This document shows, in pieces, positions 9,661-17,512 of a stretch of 64,000 nt of DNA. The DNA comes from Chromatium weissei (GTDB lineage: Bacteria; Pseudomonadota; Gammaproteobacteria; Chromatiales; Chromatiaceae). Below the pieces are notes generated by a model, which saw nothing but the letters and a program-made list of their open reading frames with translations, searched no databases and was not told where the DNA came from. Both the position numbers and the translations under genes were made by a program. Each line of letters opens with the position of its first letter. Within the stretch, counting starts at the first letter, position 1. The stretch is from assembly GCF_016583765.1 (NCBI RefSeq), contig NZ_NRRR01000003.1, positions 62,001 to 126,000 on the forward strand, written 5' to 3'.

Positions 9661-10234
9661 AAATTGTAGCGAAATACGATTTTAATGGCGGCAAAATCGC
9701 AGTACAAGAAAAATATGCCATTGAATTTTTACAAATTGAAGCTGCAATAAATGCAATTGATTCTACGCCCTATAAAACAAAAGAGAGTACTGAAAAAACG
9801 ATGATGGGGAAAATGCTGTTTTCACCGACTGAAATAAACAAAGCATTCAAACGTGAATTAGCGAAATCTGGCTGGAGAAATCACAAGGTCAATTGTGATT
9901 ATATTCATGGCGAATATTTACGTGGTTATACTCCTGCGAAAGCATCACATGTTAAGCCGTTTCGTGATATGGATTTCGTAAAACCAAACGTTAAACTTGG
10001 TATCGAAGTTCAATTTGGAAAATATGCGTTTATGGTTTACAACGTTTGCGCAAAAATGACCATTTTTAAAATATGGGCATAATTGATACCGGAATTGAAA
10101 TAGTTCCAGTTAAAAACTTTGCAGATGAAATGAGTACGGGCGTTTCTTACTTTGAACAATTCGCGTGGGATTTAGCACATCGCGGAATATCGAACATCGA
10201 TATTCCAGTTTTAATTATTGGAATCGATGCGTAA
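9657..10234 (+). pseudogene. BglII-like type II restriction endonuclease, frameshifted
   Basis: Begins at TTG 9657, overlapping the methylase stop. The first frame runs to TAA at 10080-10082 (141 residues) and ends K-M-T-I-F-K-I-W-A. The protein continues in another frame from about 10073 (M-G-I-I-D-T-G-I-E-I-V-P) to TAA 10232-10234, giving a coherent C-terminus ending I-P-V-L-I-I-G-I-D-A. The loss of one base (or gain of two) near 10065-10075 explains the break. The active-site stretch D-M-D-F-V-K followed by I-E-V-Q-F-G-K-Y matches the unusual E-V-Q arrangement of BglII (D84, E93, Q95). The first frame alone keeps the active site but lacks the last strands, so it is probably inactive. The family assignment is from motif memory only. 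Confidence 0.7.
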
Positions 10235-10272
10235 GGCAGTACAGGATAGGCAAAAGTACTGCTTTGCTTTTT
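10233..10272 (+). terminator. Rho-independent terminator of the restriction-modification cassette
   Basis: GCAGTAC (10236-10242) pairs with GTACTGC (10256-10262), extended by A-T and G-T pairs, with a 13-base loop and the tail TTTGCTTTTT. It lies directly after the nuclease stop and 40 bases before rodA, so it should reduce read-through into rodA. Confidence 0.7.
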
Positions 10273-10309
10273 CACACCAACAAATTTAAGTATTTAGGAA
10301 CAAGTCACG

Positions 10310-10322
10310 GATGGGAATTAAA
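10310..10322 (+). repeat. Right copy of imperfect 13-bp direct repeat
   Basis: GATGGGAATTAAA includes the rodA start codon. It is the partner of 8660-8672, with one mismatch. Confidence 0.85.
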
Positions 10323-11447
10323 GCATTATCTGCTCAACTGAATATAGAAGCCGAAGCCGCTAATGTCGGATTATTTCAGCGATTGCATTTAGATATTCCA
10401 CTACTGCTCGCATTATTAACACTATGCGGTTTTGGCTTATTAGTCGTGTATAGCGCCGGCGATCAAGATTTTACAATTGTTGAACGACAATTAGCGCGGC
10501 TGCTATTAGCATTTAGCTTAATGGGCGCAATTGCACAGGTGCCACCGCGTATATTGCGACAATGGTCATTAGGATTGTATTTATTTGGCGTGGCGATGCT
10601 AATGGCAGTGCTGCTTTTTGGTGACATCGGCAAGGGCGCACAACGCTGGCTCGATTTAGGCGTATTACGTTTTCAACCATCAGAGTTATTGAAATTGGCA
10701 GTACCAATGACAATTGCGTGGCTATTGTCACTGCGACCCTTACCGCCACGTCCAGCATGGATTTTATTAGCAGTTGTATTAACACTTATTCCGGTGCTTT
10801 TAATTGCCAAACAACCCGATTTAGGCACGGCATTATTGGTCGTGAGTGCCGGAGTATTGGTGATGTTTATGGCCGGATTGAGTTGGTGGATGATTGGCGG
10901 ATTGGCGCTGATCGTCACCGCAGTAACGCCAGTGATTTGGTTTTTAATGCACGACTATCAACGCAATCGTATTTTTACTTTTTTGAATCCAGAATCTGAT
11001 CCGCTCGGCACTGGCTATCATATTATTCAATCGCAAATTGCGATTGGTTCTGGCGGTATTTCCGGTAAAGGTTGGTTAAACGGAACGCAATCACATTTAG
11101 AGTTTTTACCGGAACGACACACTGATTTTATTTTTGCCGTGATCGGTGAAGAATTCGGTTTCGCAGGAATTGTAGCATTGCTGGCACTGTATTTATTTAT
11201 CATTATTCGTGGGCTGTTGATTGCAATAAACAGCCAAGATAGTTACGGACGTTTATTGGCTGGCGGATTAACCTTGGTGTTTTTTATTTATGTGTTTGTG
11301 AATACGGGCATGGTGACAGGTTTATTGCCTGTCGTCGGCGTTCCATTGCCGCTCATTAGTTATGGTGGAACTTCAATGGTCACGCTGTTAATTGGATTCG
11401 GCATGATCATGGGCGTGGAAACGCATTTGAAAAAATCAATTCGCTAA
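10311..11447 (+). CDS. rodA: RodA peptidoglycan glycosyltransferase (SEDS family)
   Basis: Polytopic inner-membrane enzyme that polymerises lipid II into glycan strands with PBP2. The 378-residue protein has about ten TM segments and the SEDS signatures QPSELLKLAVP, KQPDLGTALLV and SHLEFLPERHTDFIFAVIGEEFGF. Start M-G-I-K at ATG 10311 follows GGAACAAGTCACGG. Ancestrally the start probably overlapped the mrdA stop; it is now separated from mrdA by 1.6 kb containing a terminator. The last codons lie in a 12-bp tandem repeat that preserves the stop. rlpA follows, as in many gammaproteobacteria. Confidence 0.96.
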   Translation: MGIKALSAQLNIEAEAANVGLFQRLHLDIPLLLALLTLCGFGLLVVYSAGDQDFTIVERQLARLLLAFSLMGAIAQVPPRILRQWSLGLYLFGVAMLMAVLLFGDIGKGAQRWLDLGVLRFQPSELLKLAVPMTIAWLLSLRPLPPRPAWILLAVVLTLIPVLLIAKQPDLGTALLVVSAGVLVMFMAGLSWWMIGGLALIVTAVTPVIWFLMHDYQRNRIFTFLNPESDPLGTGYHIIQSQIAIGSGGISGKGWLNGTQSHLEFLPERHTDFIFAVIGEEFGFAGIVALLALYLFIIIRGLLIAINSQDSYGRLLAGGLTLVFFIYVFVNTGMVTGLLPVVGVPLPLISYGGTSMVTLLIGFGMIMGVETHLKKSIR

Positions 11448-11459
11448 TCAATTCGCTAA
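11436..11459 (+). repeat. 12-bp tandem duplication at the rodA stop
   Basis: TCAATTCGCTAA occurs twice (11436-11447, 11448-11459), followed by a partial third unit TCAAT. The first copy contains the rodA stop TAA. Confidence 0.9.
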
Positions 11460-11522
11460 TCAATGCGTTGTCATGGTTATTGCATTTAACGGATTATTCA
11501 CTATCAATTGAAAGAGTCAACT

Positions 11523-12128
11523 GTGTTTTCTAATGATTTTCAAATGGTTATCTCACAACACGCGCCGCGCATCGTCATTATTTTGACTCTAGCGACGTTA
11601 TTCGGTTGCGCTGGCGAGCCGTTAATTGACGGAATTCCGGCGCATATTGCGCGAATTCCAGACGCAATTCCGAAAGTGGAGCCGCTCGCTAAATCCGGTA
11701 ATGCGCCATCTTATGTGGTGCGCGGTCAACAATATCATGTTAAATCAAGCAGTCACGGTTATGTCGAGCGCGGACTGGCCTCGTGGTATGGCAAACCTTT
11801 TCACGGGCGTAAAACCAGTTCCGGCGAAATCTACGATATGAATGGAATGAGCGCGGCACATAAAACGCTGCCATTGCCAACCTATGCGCGAATCACCAAT
11901 CTTGCTAATAAACGCAGTATTGTTATTCGTATTAATGATCGCGGGCCATTTCATCAATCGCGGTTAATTGATTTATCCTATACCGCTGCGGTGAAACTCG
12001 GTGTAGATAAAACCGGTACTTCACTGGTTGAAGTACGCGCTATTGATCCGCGTCCAATTGAAGAGCCAAATCTATTTCTCGCGGCTTTTTCTAAAACCAA
12101 AGCCATTGCACAAGCGCTCATGCCGTGA
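11523..12128 (+). CDS. rlpA: RlpA-type septal ring lytic transglycosylase lipoprotein
   Basis: Outer-membrane lipoprotein that cleaves naked glycan strands at division sites. A signal peptide (P-R-I-V-I-I-L-T-L-A-T-L-F-G-C) ends with a lipobox-like L-F-G-C. The double-psi beta-barrel domain starts at G-L-A-S-W-Y-G-K-P-F-H-G-R-K-T-S-S-G-E and includes I-N-D-R-G-P-F and R-L-I-D-L-S. No C-terminal SPOR domain is present (about 201 residues; E. coli RlpA is 362), so it is a short form. GTG 11523 is preferred because AAAGAG lies 6-7 bases upstream; ATG 11544 is the alternative. The stop overlaps the folK start. Confidence 0.88.
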   Translation: MFSNDFQMVISQHAPRIVIILTLATLFGCAGEPLIDGIPAHIARIPDAIPKVEPLAKSGNAPSYVVRGQQYHVKSSSHGYVERGLASWYGKPFHGRKTSSGEIYDMNGMSAAHKTLPLPTYARITNLANKRSIVIRINDRGPFHQSRLIDLSYTAAVKLGVDKTGTSLVEVRAIDPRPIEEPNLFLAAFSKTKAIAQALMP

Positions 12129-12637
12129 CGAATCAATTGCCAGTTGCGCCATCAATTCGCGCCTATCTCGCTATTGGTTCTAATATCGATGCCGAGCGCA
12201 ACATTTCTCGCTGTTTGAACCTGTTGCAGCAGTTGCCAAGATGTTGGAATTGGCATATTTCTCATTGGTATTTGACGCGCCCATGGGGAATGACGGAGCA
12301 AGCGAATTTCATTAACTTAGTCGCAGGTGTGACAACGCATTTATCGGCGTTGGTGTTATTCGCCGAAATGCAGCAAATTGAATTGAATTTAGAGCGGGTG
12401 CGTAAAGAAAAGAATGGCCCACGCACCATTGATCTTGATTTGCTGTTATTTGGCGATGCCGTATTGAATACGCCGACATTGCAAATTCCACATTTGGGAT
12501 TAACGCAGCGAGATTTTATGTTGCTGCCGTTATTAGAAATTGCGCCGGAAGTGCAGCATCCAGTGTTGCAAATACCATTAAATACGCTGGCAGAAAAGGT
12601 GATTTATCGCCAAATTATTCGACGTTGTGATGTGTGA
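12125..12637 (+). CDS. folK: 6-hydroxymethyl-7,8-dihydropterin pyrophosphokinase
   Basis: Transfers pyrophosphate from ATP to hydroxymethyl-dihydropterin in folate synthesis. The 170-residue protein has the family blocks Y-L-A-I-G-S-N-I, E-Q-A-N-F-I-N-L-V and the metal-binding signature G-P-R-T-I-D-L-D-L-L-L-F-G (two Asp), then P-H-L-G-L-T-Q-R-D-F. The start GTG 12125 overlaps the rlpA stop TGA, so translation is probably coupled. The association with the cell-wall run appears incidental. A perfect palindrome follows its stop. Confidence 0.93.
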   Translation: MTNQLPVAPSIRAYLAIGSNIDAERNISRCLNLLQQLPRCWNWHISHWYLTRPWGMTEQANFINLVAGVTTHLSALVLFAEMQQIELNLERVRKEKNGPRTIDLDLLLFGDAVLNTPTLQIPHLGLTQRDFMLLPLLEIAPEVQHPVLQIPLNTLAEKVIYRQIIRRCDV

Positions 12638-12652
12638 ATTCTTGATATTCAT

Positions 12653-12683
12653 TCGATCAATAGAATTTGATTCTATTGATCGA
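12653..12683. terminator. Perfect 14-bp inverted repeat between convergent folK and amt
   Basis: TCGATCAATAGAAT (12653-12666), loop TTG, then ATTCTATTGATCGA (12670-12683). It lacks a long T-tract, but its position between two converging genes suggests a bidirectional terminator or 3'-end stabiliser. Confidence 0.5.
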
Positions 12684-12771
12684 AGCAGTGCCGTTAATAA
12701 CCAGCGCAAACACACATCAAATTAATTCGCGTTTCTTTTGATCTGCAAAAGAACAACGCATGTATAACCAA

Positions 12772-13977
12772 TCAAACTTCACCGCGATTGTAATCTGGTT
12801 GTGCGGTGATGTTATGAATACTGAGGTCAGCACCTAGATATTCTTCTTCATCGCTCAAGCGCATTCCAATGGCAAATTTGATTAAGCCGTAAATGATAAA
12901 ACCACCTGCAAACGCAATGGAAACGCCGATTAAAGTTCCGACAAATTGCGCACCAAAACTCACTCCGCCAACGCCGCCAAATAGCGGTAACCCAAAGATT
13001 CCAGCTGCAATTCCGCCCCATAATCCGCATAACCCGTGTAATGGCCACACACCGAGTACATCGTCAATTTTCCATTTGTTTTGCGTAATAGTGAATGCGT
13101 ATACGAATAATGCGCCAGCGATACTACCAGTAATCAGTGCGCCTAAAGGGTGCATTAAATCTGAACCAGCGCAAACGGCAACTAATCCTGCTAATGGTCC
13201 ATTGTGTAAAAAGCCGGGATCGTTTTTACCTGCAATTAATGCTGCTAAAATACCGCCGACCATTGCCATTAACGAATTGACTGCAACTAATCCACTGACT
13301 GCATTTAATGTCTGTGCGGACATCACATTAAATCCAAACCAACCGACCGTTAATGTCCATGCGCCTAATGCAAGAAATGGAATAGATGACGGTGGATGTG
13401 CGGTCATGCTGCCGTCTTTACGATAACGTCCAAAACGTGAACCAAGTAATAATACGGCAGCTAATGCAATCCATCCGCCGACGGCATGAACAACGACGGA
13501 GCCAGCGAAATCATGGAAGGGTGCGCCAAAGGTGGTTTCAATAAGCGTTTGTATTCCAAAATTACCATTCCAGGTGATGCCTTCAAAGAATGGATAAAGT
13601 AGACCAACAATGAGAAATGAGGCGAGTAATTGCGGATAGAAGCGGGCGCGTTCGGCAATTCCACCGGAAATAATTGCAGGAATTGCGGCGGCAAAAGTTA
13701 ATAGGAAAAAGAATTTAACTAACGCGTAACCATTATTTGCTTGAAGCAATGTGGCATCGGTAAAAAAGTCAATTCCATATGCCAAGCTGTAGCCGATGAA
13801 AAAGTAAGCAATGGTGGAAATAGCGAAGTCGCTCATAATTTTCACTAACGCATTCACTTGGTTTTTAGCGCGGACGGTGCCGAGTTCTAAAAACGCAAAT
13901 CCAGCATGCATTGCCAATACCATCACCGCGCCAATCAAAATGAATAAAACGTCTGAGCTTGTCTGCTGTGCTTCCAT
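12772..13977 (-). CDS. amt: Ammonium transporter, AmtB family
   Basis: Trimeric inner-membrane ammonium channel. The 401-residue protein has about eleven TM segments, the twin pore histidines (H-D-F-A-G-S-V-V-V-H-A-V-G-G and W-P-L-H-G-L-C-G-L-W-G-G) and the signatures AFLELGTVRAKN and D-D-V-L-G-V-W. ATG 13977 is chosen because GAGG lies about 8 bases upstream and a sigma-54-type promoter ends about 35 bases upstream; the longer frame from 14028 would begin inside that promoter. No glnK is adjacent, though glnK-amtB pairing is common. Regulation by nitrogen through NtrC is inferred. Confidence 0.94.
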   Translation of the reverse strand: MEAQQTSSDVLFILIGAVMVLAMHAGFAFLELGTVRAKNQVNALVKIMSDFAISTIAYFFIGYSLAYGIDFFTDATLLQANNGYALVKFFFLLTFAAAIPAIISGGIAERARFYPQLLASFLIVGLLYPFFEGITWNGNFGIQTLIETTFGAPFHDFAGSVVVHAVGGWIALAAVLLLGSRFGRYRKDGSMTAHPPSSIPFLALGAWTLTVGWFGFNVMSAQTLNAVSGLVAVNSLMAMVGGILAALIAGKNDPGFLHNGPLAGLVAVCAGSDLMHPLGALITGSIAGALFVYAFTITQNKWKIDDVLGVWPLHGLCGLWGGIAAGIFGLPLFGGVGGVSFGAQFVGTLIGVSIAFAGGFIIYGLIKFAIGMRLSDEEEYLGADLSIHNITAQPDYNRGEV

Positions 13978-14011
13978 TGTCTTGCCTCGTAAACGGTTAA
14001 ACCAAGCGACA

Positions 14012-14028
14012 AGCACATTAAATGCCAA
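14012..14028 (-). promoter_or_regulatory. Putative sigma-54 (-24/-12) promoter of amt
   Basis: On the minus strand TTGGCATTTAATGTGCT has GG and GC dinucleotides separated by exactly 10 bases, matching the TGGCA-N-TTGC frame apart from G for the first T of the -12 box. The GC is at 14013-14014, so transcription would begin near 14001, 24 bases before the amt start. Confidence 0.55.
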
Positions 14029-14108
14029 GTAATAATATGAATGTTTGCGGATTAAATGGGTACGGATTGAGCCAATTTAGTGCGAATCGTGGCGGCGAAT
14101 GCACCATT

Positions 14109-14675
14109 TCATACCAAACCGTCGACTTCTTCATAAATCATTTCAATGGACAATGCGCAATCGAGGCAATTCAGTGCGATTTCACCTTCAGTAAAAACTT
14201 CGGCTGCCCATTGTTGGGAGCGACGATGAATTTGCACTTCGCGTTGGTTTTGTGAAATCAATAGATATTCGCGTAAACTCGGCAGTGTTTGGTAAGCAAG
14301 GAGCTTTTCGCGCCGATCAATGCGTTCGGTGGAATTAGAGAGCACTTCAATAATTAAACAGGGACGCGTGCGATAGTAGGGTTCACGATCATTTGAGTCA
14401 CAACTCAATAATACATCTGGATAATAAAAGATGTCAGTGCCGCCAATAAACAAGCGTACTTTCATATCGTTAGCGAAGATTTGACAGTTGCTGCCGCGCA
14501 ATTGCGGACGCAGAAAAGCAATGAGATTCGTCGTAATCAAACCGTGTCGATCGCTGGCTCCAGTCATCGCGTAAATCTGCCCGCCAATGTATTCATGGCG
14601 TAATTCGCTGCGTTCTTCATCAATGAGATAGGCATCAACGGTGAGCGGAATTGCACAGGCGGATGATGTGGTCAT
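14109..14675 (-). CDS. Uma2 family (DUF820) protein with PD-(D/E)xK-like fold
   Basis: A 188-residue member of the large Uma2 family, whose fold resembles restriction endonucleases but whose role is unknown. Key features are the N-terminal R-H-E-Y-I-G-G-Q-I-Y-A-M-T-G block, Y-P-D-V-L-L-S-C-D and L-I-I-E-V-L-S-N-S-T (the putative D...E active-site pair), and a tail with R-E-Y-L-L-I-S-Q. Related copies are frequent in cyanobacteria and filamentous sulfur bacteria. It lies 32 bases after the coaE stop, same strand. A second copy occurs at 42830-43399. Confidence 0.85.
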   Translation of the reverse strand: MTTSSACAIPLTVDAYLIDEERSELRHEYIGGQIYAMTGASDRHGLITTNLIAFLRPQLRGSNCQIFANDMKVRLFIGGTDIFYYPDVLLSCDSNDREPYYRTRPCLIIEVLSNSTERIDRREKLLAYQTLPSLREYLLISQNQREVQIHRRSQQWAAEVFTEGEIALNCLDCALSIEMIYEEVDGLV

Positions 14676-14707
14676 ATCACATTTTCTCGTTATGAAAATT
14701 GGAATTG

Positions 14708-15304
14708 TTAGCTATTTGCCAATTGCAAATACTGCACATGCAGTCGTTTAACCTGTTCGATGAGAGCCGCTGCATCTCCGCTGTTATCAATGATGTCGTC
14801 GGCGCGAGCGAGCCGTTCAGTGCGAGCAATTTGGCTGGCGATGATGCGTTCGATTTCAGCGGTTGCCAGTCCGTTGCGCTGCCGCACCCGCTCGATTTGC
14901 GTCGCTTTCGGCACGTCAACCACTAACACGCGCTGCGCCCAGCGGTGTTGTCCCGTCTCAAACAGCAGCGGAATGACCAGCACTGCGTAGGGCGTGGTCA
15001 GCGCGGCGCGCCGTTCCAACATCAGCGCCTCAATCGCCGGATGCAGCAACGCTTCCAGTCGTTTTCGTTCCGATGGCGACTGAAACACCCGTTGCCGCAA
15101 CGCGGCGCGATCAAGTGCACCATTTGCCAGCAGCATGTCTGCACCAAAAATGGTCGCAATGTGTTGCAACAGCGGTTGTCCGACGGCGGTCAATTCTCGC
15201 GCCAGCACATCGGTGTCAATGATGCCCGCGCCGAGAATGGCGAGTTGCTCGGCAACCGTCGATTTGCCGCTGCCGATTCCGCCGGTGAGTGCGACGCTGA
15301 ACAT
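14708..15304 (-). CDS. coaE: Dephospho-CoA kinase
   Basis: Final step of coenzyme A synthesis (3'-phosphorylation of dephospho-CoA). The 198-residue protein starts M-F-S-V-A-L-T-G-G-I-G-S-G-K-S-T with a perfect P-loop, followed by I-I-D-T-D-V-L-A-R and P-L-L-F-E-T (substrate lid), and R-N-G-L. It begins 5 bases after the pilD stop, matching the conserved pilD-coaE pairing of gammaproteobacteria. The frame is open further upstream but that part lies within pilD. Confidence 0.95.
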   Translation of the reverse strand: MFSVALTGGIGSGKSTVAEQLAILGAGIIDTDVLARELTAVGQPLLQHIATIFGADMLLANGALDRAALRQRVFQSPSERKRLEALLHPAIEALMLERRAALTTPYAVLVIPLLFETGQHRWAQRVLVVDVPKATQIERVRQRNGLATAEIERIIASQIARTERLARADDIIDNSGDAAALIEQVKRLHVQYLQLANS

Positions 15305-15309
15305 GGCGT

Positions 15310-16188
15310 TTAACTCAATCCGCTGAGGTGAAAATACGCAGCATTGATTTGGTCGCCCCACAGCAAACTGATCCAACCCGCCACCGCTAAAAAGGGGCCA
15401 AATGGCAGCGGTTGCTCGCGGCGCTGTTGCCCGGTGACGATCAACAGCACGCCGAGCACCGCTCCGGTCAATGCCGATAACAGCACGATTTGCGGCAACA
15501 ATTGCCAGCCGAGCCACGCGCCAAACAGCGCCAGCAATTTGAAATCGCCATAACCCATGCCTTCTTTACCGGTCGCCAGTCGAAACAGTTGAAACACCGT
15601 CCACAGGCTGAGATAACCCGCCGCTGCTCCGAGCACGGCCGTGTGGCTATCGGTGAACATTTCGAACGCATTCAATAACAAACCGAGCCACAGCAGCGGT
15701 AACACGATGTTGTCTGGCAACAACTGGGTGTCGTAATCAATCAGCGCCAGCGCAATCAGCGCCCATGTCAGCAGCAGCGCCGCTGGCAATTGCCACGTCA
15801 TGCCGAATTGCAGCGCCACTGCCAGCGTCAACACGGCGGTCAGTGCTTCAACGAGCGGATAACGCAAACTGATGGGCGCTTTGCAGGCAGAACATTTTCC
15901 GCGCAGCAGTAAATAACTGATAATCGGAATGTTTTCGTAAGCGCGAATGCGGTGACCGCAGTGCGGACAGGTGGACGGCGGTGATGACAGCGACAGCGGT
16001 TCGACGGTCGTATTCGGTGCGGCGCTGTTTGTCAGTTCAGCACATTCGCGTTGCCAATCCGTCTGCATCATCAGCGGCAATCGCAAAATCACCACGTTGA
16101 GAAAGCTGCCAATTAGCAAGCCAAACAGCACGGCTGTCAGCGCCAGCAGCTCCGTATTTTGCGCAAGTAAATCAAAGACATCGCTCAT
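15310..16188 (-). CDS. pilD: Type IV prepilin peptidase / N-methyltransferase
   Basis: Inner-membrane aspartyl protease that cleaves and N-methylates prepilins and type II secretion pseudopilins. The 292-residue protein carries the cytoplasmic zinc motif C-P-H-C ... C-S-A-C, and the two catalytic aspartates in L-I-D-Y-D-T-Q-L-L-P-D and G-M-G-Y-G-D-F-K-L. A GTG at 16197 overlapping the pilC stop is an alternative start three codons upstream. It lies between pilC and coaE on the same strand. Confidence 0.94.
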   Translation of the reverse strand: MSDVFDLLAQNTELLALTAVLFGLLIGSFLNVVILRLPLMMQTDWQRECAELTNSAAPNTTVEPLSLSSPPSTCPHCGHRIRAYENIPIISYLLLRGKCSACKAPISLRYPLVEALTAVLTLAVALQFGMTWQLPAALLLTWALIALALIDYDTQLLPDNIVLPLLWLGLLLNAFEMFTDSHTAVLGAAAGYLSLWTVFQLFRLATGKEGMGYGDFKLLALFGAWLGWQLLPQIVLLSALTGAVLGVLLIVTGQQRREQPLPFGPFLAVAGWISLLWGDQINAAYFHLSGLS

Positions 16189-16193
16189 CACAA

Positions 16194-17441
16194 TCACACC
16201 ACCGAGGCCATTTTGAAAATCGGCAAATACATCGCGACGACCAGACTACCGACCAAACCGCCGATCACCACCATAATCATCGGCTCCAGCAAGCTGCTCA
16301 AACTGTCTACCGCGTTATCAACCTGTTCTTCATAAAAATCAGCGACTTTTGCCAGCATCGCATCCAACGCGCCGGATTCCTCGCCGATGGCGGTCATCTG
16401 AATCACCATGTGCGGAAAGATGTCGCGCTGGCGCATCGCCAGTTGCAGCGATTGGCCGGTCGCCACTTCTTCGCGCATTTTCAATACGGCATCCTGATAA
16501 ACGATGTTGCCGGTTGCGCCGGACACCGATTGCAGCGCCTCGACCAGCGGCACACCAGCGGCAAACATGGTTGACAACGTGCGGGCAAATCGCGCCAGCG
16601 CCGCTTTATTCAAAATCGGTCCAATGATGGGAATTCTCAGCACCAGCCGATCAATGCCTTCACGCATCGCCCGCGAGCGTTTGTAAATGTAGCCAAAGCT
16701 GTAAATGAAGCTGCCCGCGCCCAGCAACATTGCCCACCACCATTCTTGCAGCAATTCCGACAGTTGAATCACCATCAGCGTGAATGCAGGCAAATCCGCG
16801 CCAAAACTGGAGAACAGCTCTTTGAACTTGGGAATCACAAACAGCAGAATGACGACGGTGACGAGAACGGCGACTGCGATGACTGCCGTCGGATAAAACA
16901 TCGCCTTTTTAATTTTGCCTTTGATCGACTCGGTTTTTTCTTTATAAACCGCGATCTTATCGAGCAGGTTATCGAGAATACCGGCCTGTTCTCCGGCAGC
17001 GACCAGATTGCACACCAGATCATCGAAATACAGCGGATGTTTGCTCATCGCCAACGCCATCGCCGTGCCACCTTCGATGTCCTGTTTAATGGTCAAAATC
17101 AAATCCTGCATCGACGGGTTATCGTGACCGCGTCCCACGATGTCAAACGCCTGCACCAGCGGCACACCCGCGCCCATCATCGTTGCGAGCTGGCGCGTGA
17201 AAATCGACAAATCGGCACTGGTGATTTTCTTTTTTCCACTGCCCAGCAACGGCTTCGGCTTCATCTTGACTTTGGTTGGATTCACGCCCTGTCGCCGCAA
17301 ATCCGCTCGCACCGCATTGATATTGGGTGCGCGAGATTCGCCTTTCACTTTCGCGCCGCGCCGATCCATGCCTTCCCATAAAAAAATGCGGGCTTTTTCC
17401 GCTTCAACCTTCGGTTTTGCCTTTTGAATTGCGACAGCCAT
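16194..17441 (-). CDS. pilC: Type IV pilus inner-membrane platform protein PilC
   Basis: Assembly platform of the type IV pilus (GspF family). The 415-residue protein contains two repeated GspF domains (F-T-R-Q-L-A-T-M-M-G-A-G-V-P-L-V-Q and F-A-R-T-L-S-T-M-F-A-A-G-V-P-L-V-E) and three TM segments including the C-terminal P-M-I-M-V-V-I-G-G-L-V-G. ATG 17441 has GGAGA about 9 bases upstream. The usual upstream partner pilB is absent: the divergent menA lies there instead, across a 43-bp tandem duplication. Confidence 0.94.
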   Translation of the reverse strand: MAVAIQKAKPKVEAEKARIFLWEGMDRRGAKVKGESRAPNINAVRADLRRQGVNPTKVKMKPKPLLGSGKKKITSADLSIFTRQLATMMGAGVPLVQAFDIVGRGHDNPSMQDLILTIKQDIEGGTAMALAMSKHPLYFDDLVCNLVAAGEQAGILDNLLDKIAVYKEKTESIKGKIKKAMFYPTAVIAVAVLVTVVILLFVIPKFKELFSSFGADLPAFTLMVIQLSELLQEWWWAMLLGAGSFIYSFGYIYKRSRAMREGIDRLVLRIPIIGPILNKAALARFARTLSTMFAAGVPLVEALQSVSGATGNIVYQDAVLKMREEVATGQSLQLAMRQRDIFPHMVIQMTAIGEESGALDAMLAKVADFYEEQVDNAVDSLSSLLEPMIMVVIGGLVGSLVVAMYLPIFKMASVV

Positions 17442-17512
17442 GCTTGTGTCTCCAATGAATGACATCAAAGTATAAAAATGTTGGCACTGAAATCGAGCAG
17501 ATTACTCGCCTT

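Larger units (their letters stand above)
8673..10309 (+). mobile_element. Inserted AT-rich restriction-modification cassette between mrdA and rodA
   Basis: A segment of about 1.6 kb carries a methyltransferase gene, a broken endonuclease gene and its own terminator, bounded by the 13-bp direct repeats at 8660-8672 and 10310-10322. One sampled line (9001-9060) is about 28% GC, against 52-60% in mrdA. No transposase or terminal inverted repeat was seen, so the mechanism is unknown. The boundaries are inferred from the repeat. Confidence 0.7.

Noticed and set aside
10060-10082. Programmed -1 frameshift in the BglII-like nuclease
   Set aside because: The bases ATT-TTT-AAA-ATA do not form an X-XXY-YYZ slippery heptamer in the zero frame, and no following stem-loop is evident; decay or a sequencing error is simpler.
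14109-14675. Uma2 protein as a component of a restriction system with the methyltransferases
   Set aside because: Neither Uma2 copy is adjacent to any methylase gene, and the family is widespread without such partners.
16746-17381. Plus-strand open frame opposite pilC
   Set aside because: Antisense shadow, no family resemblance; pilC is well supported.
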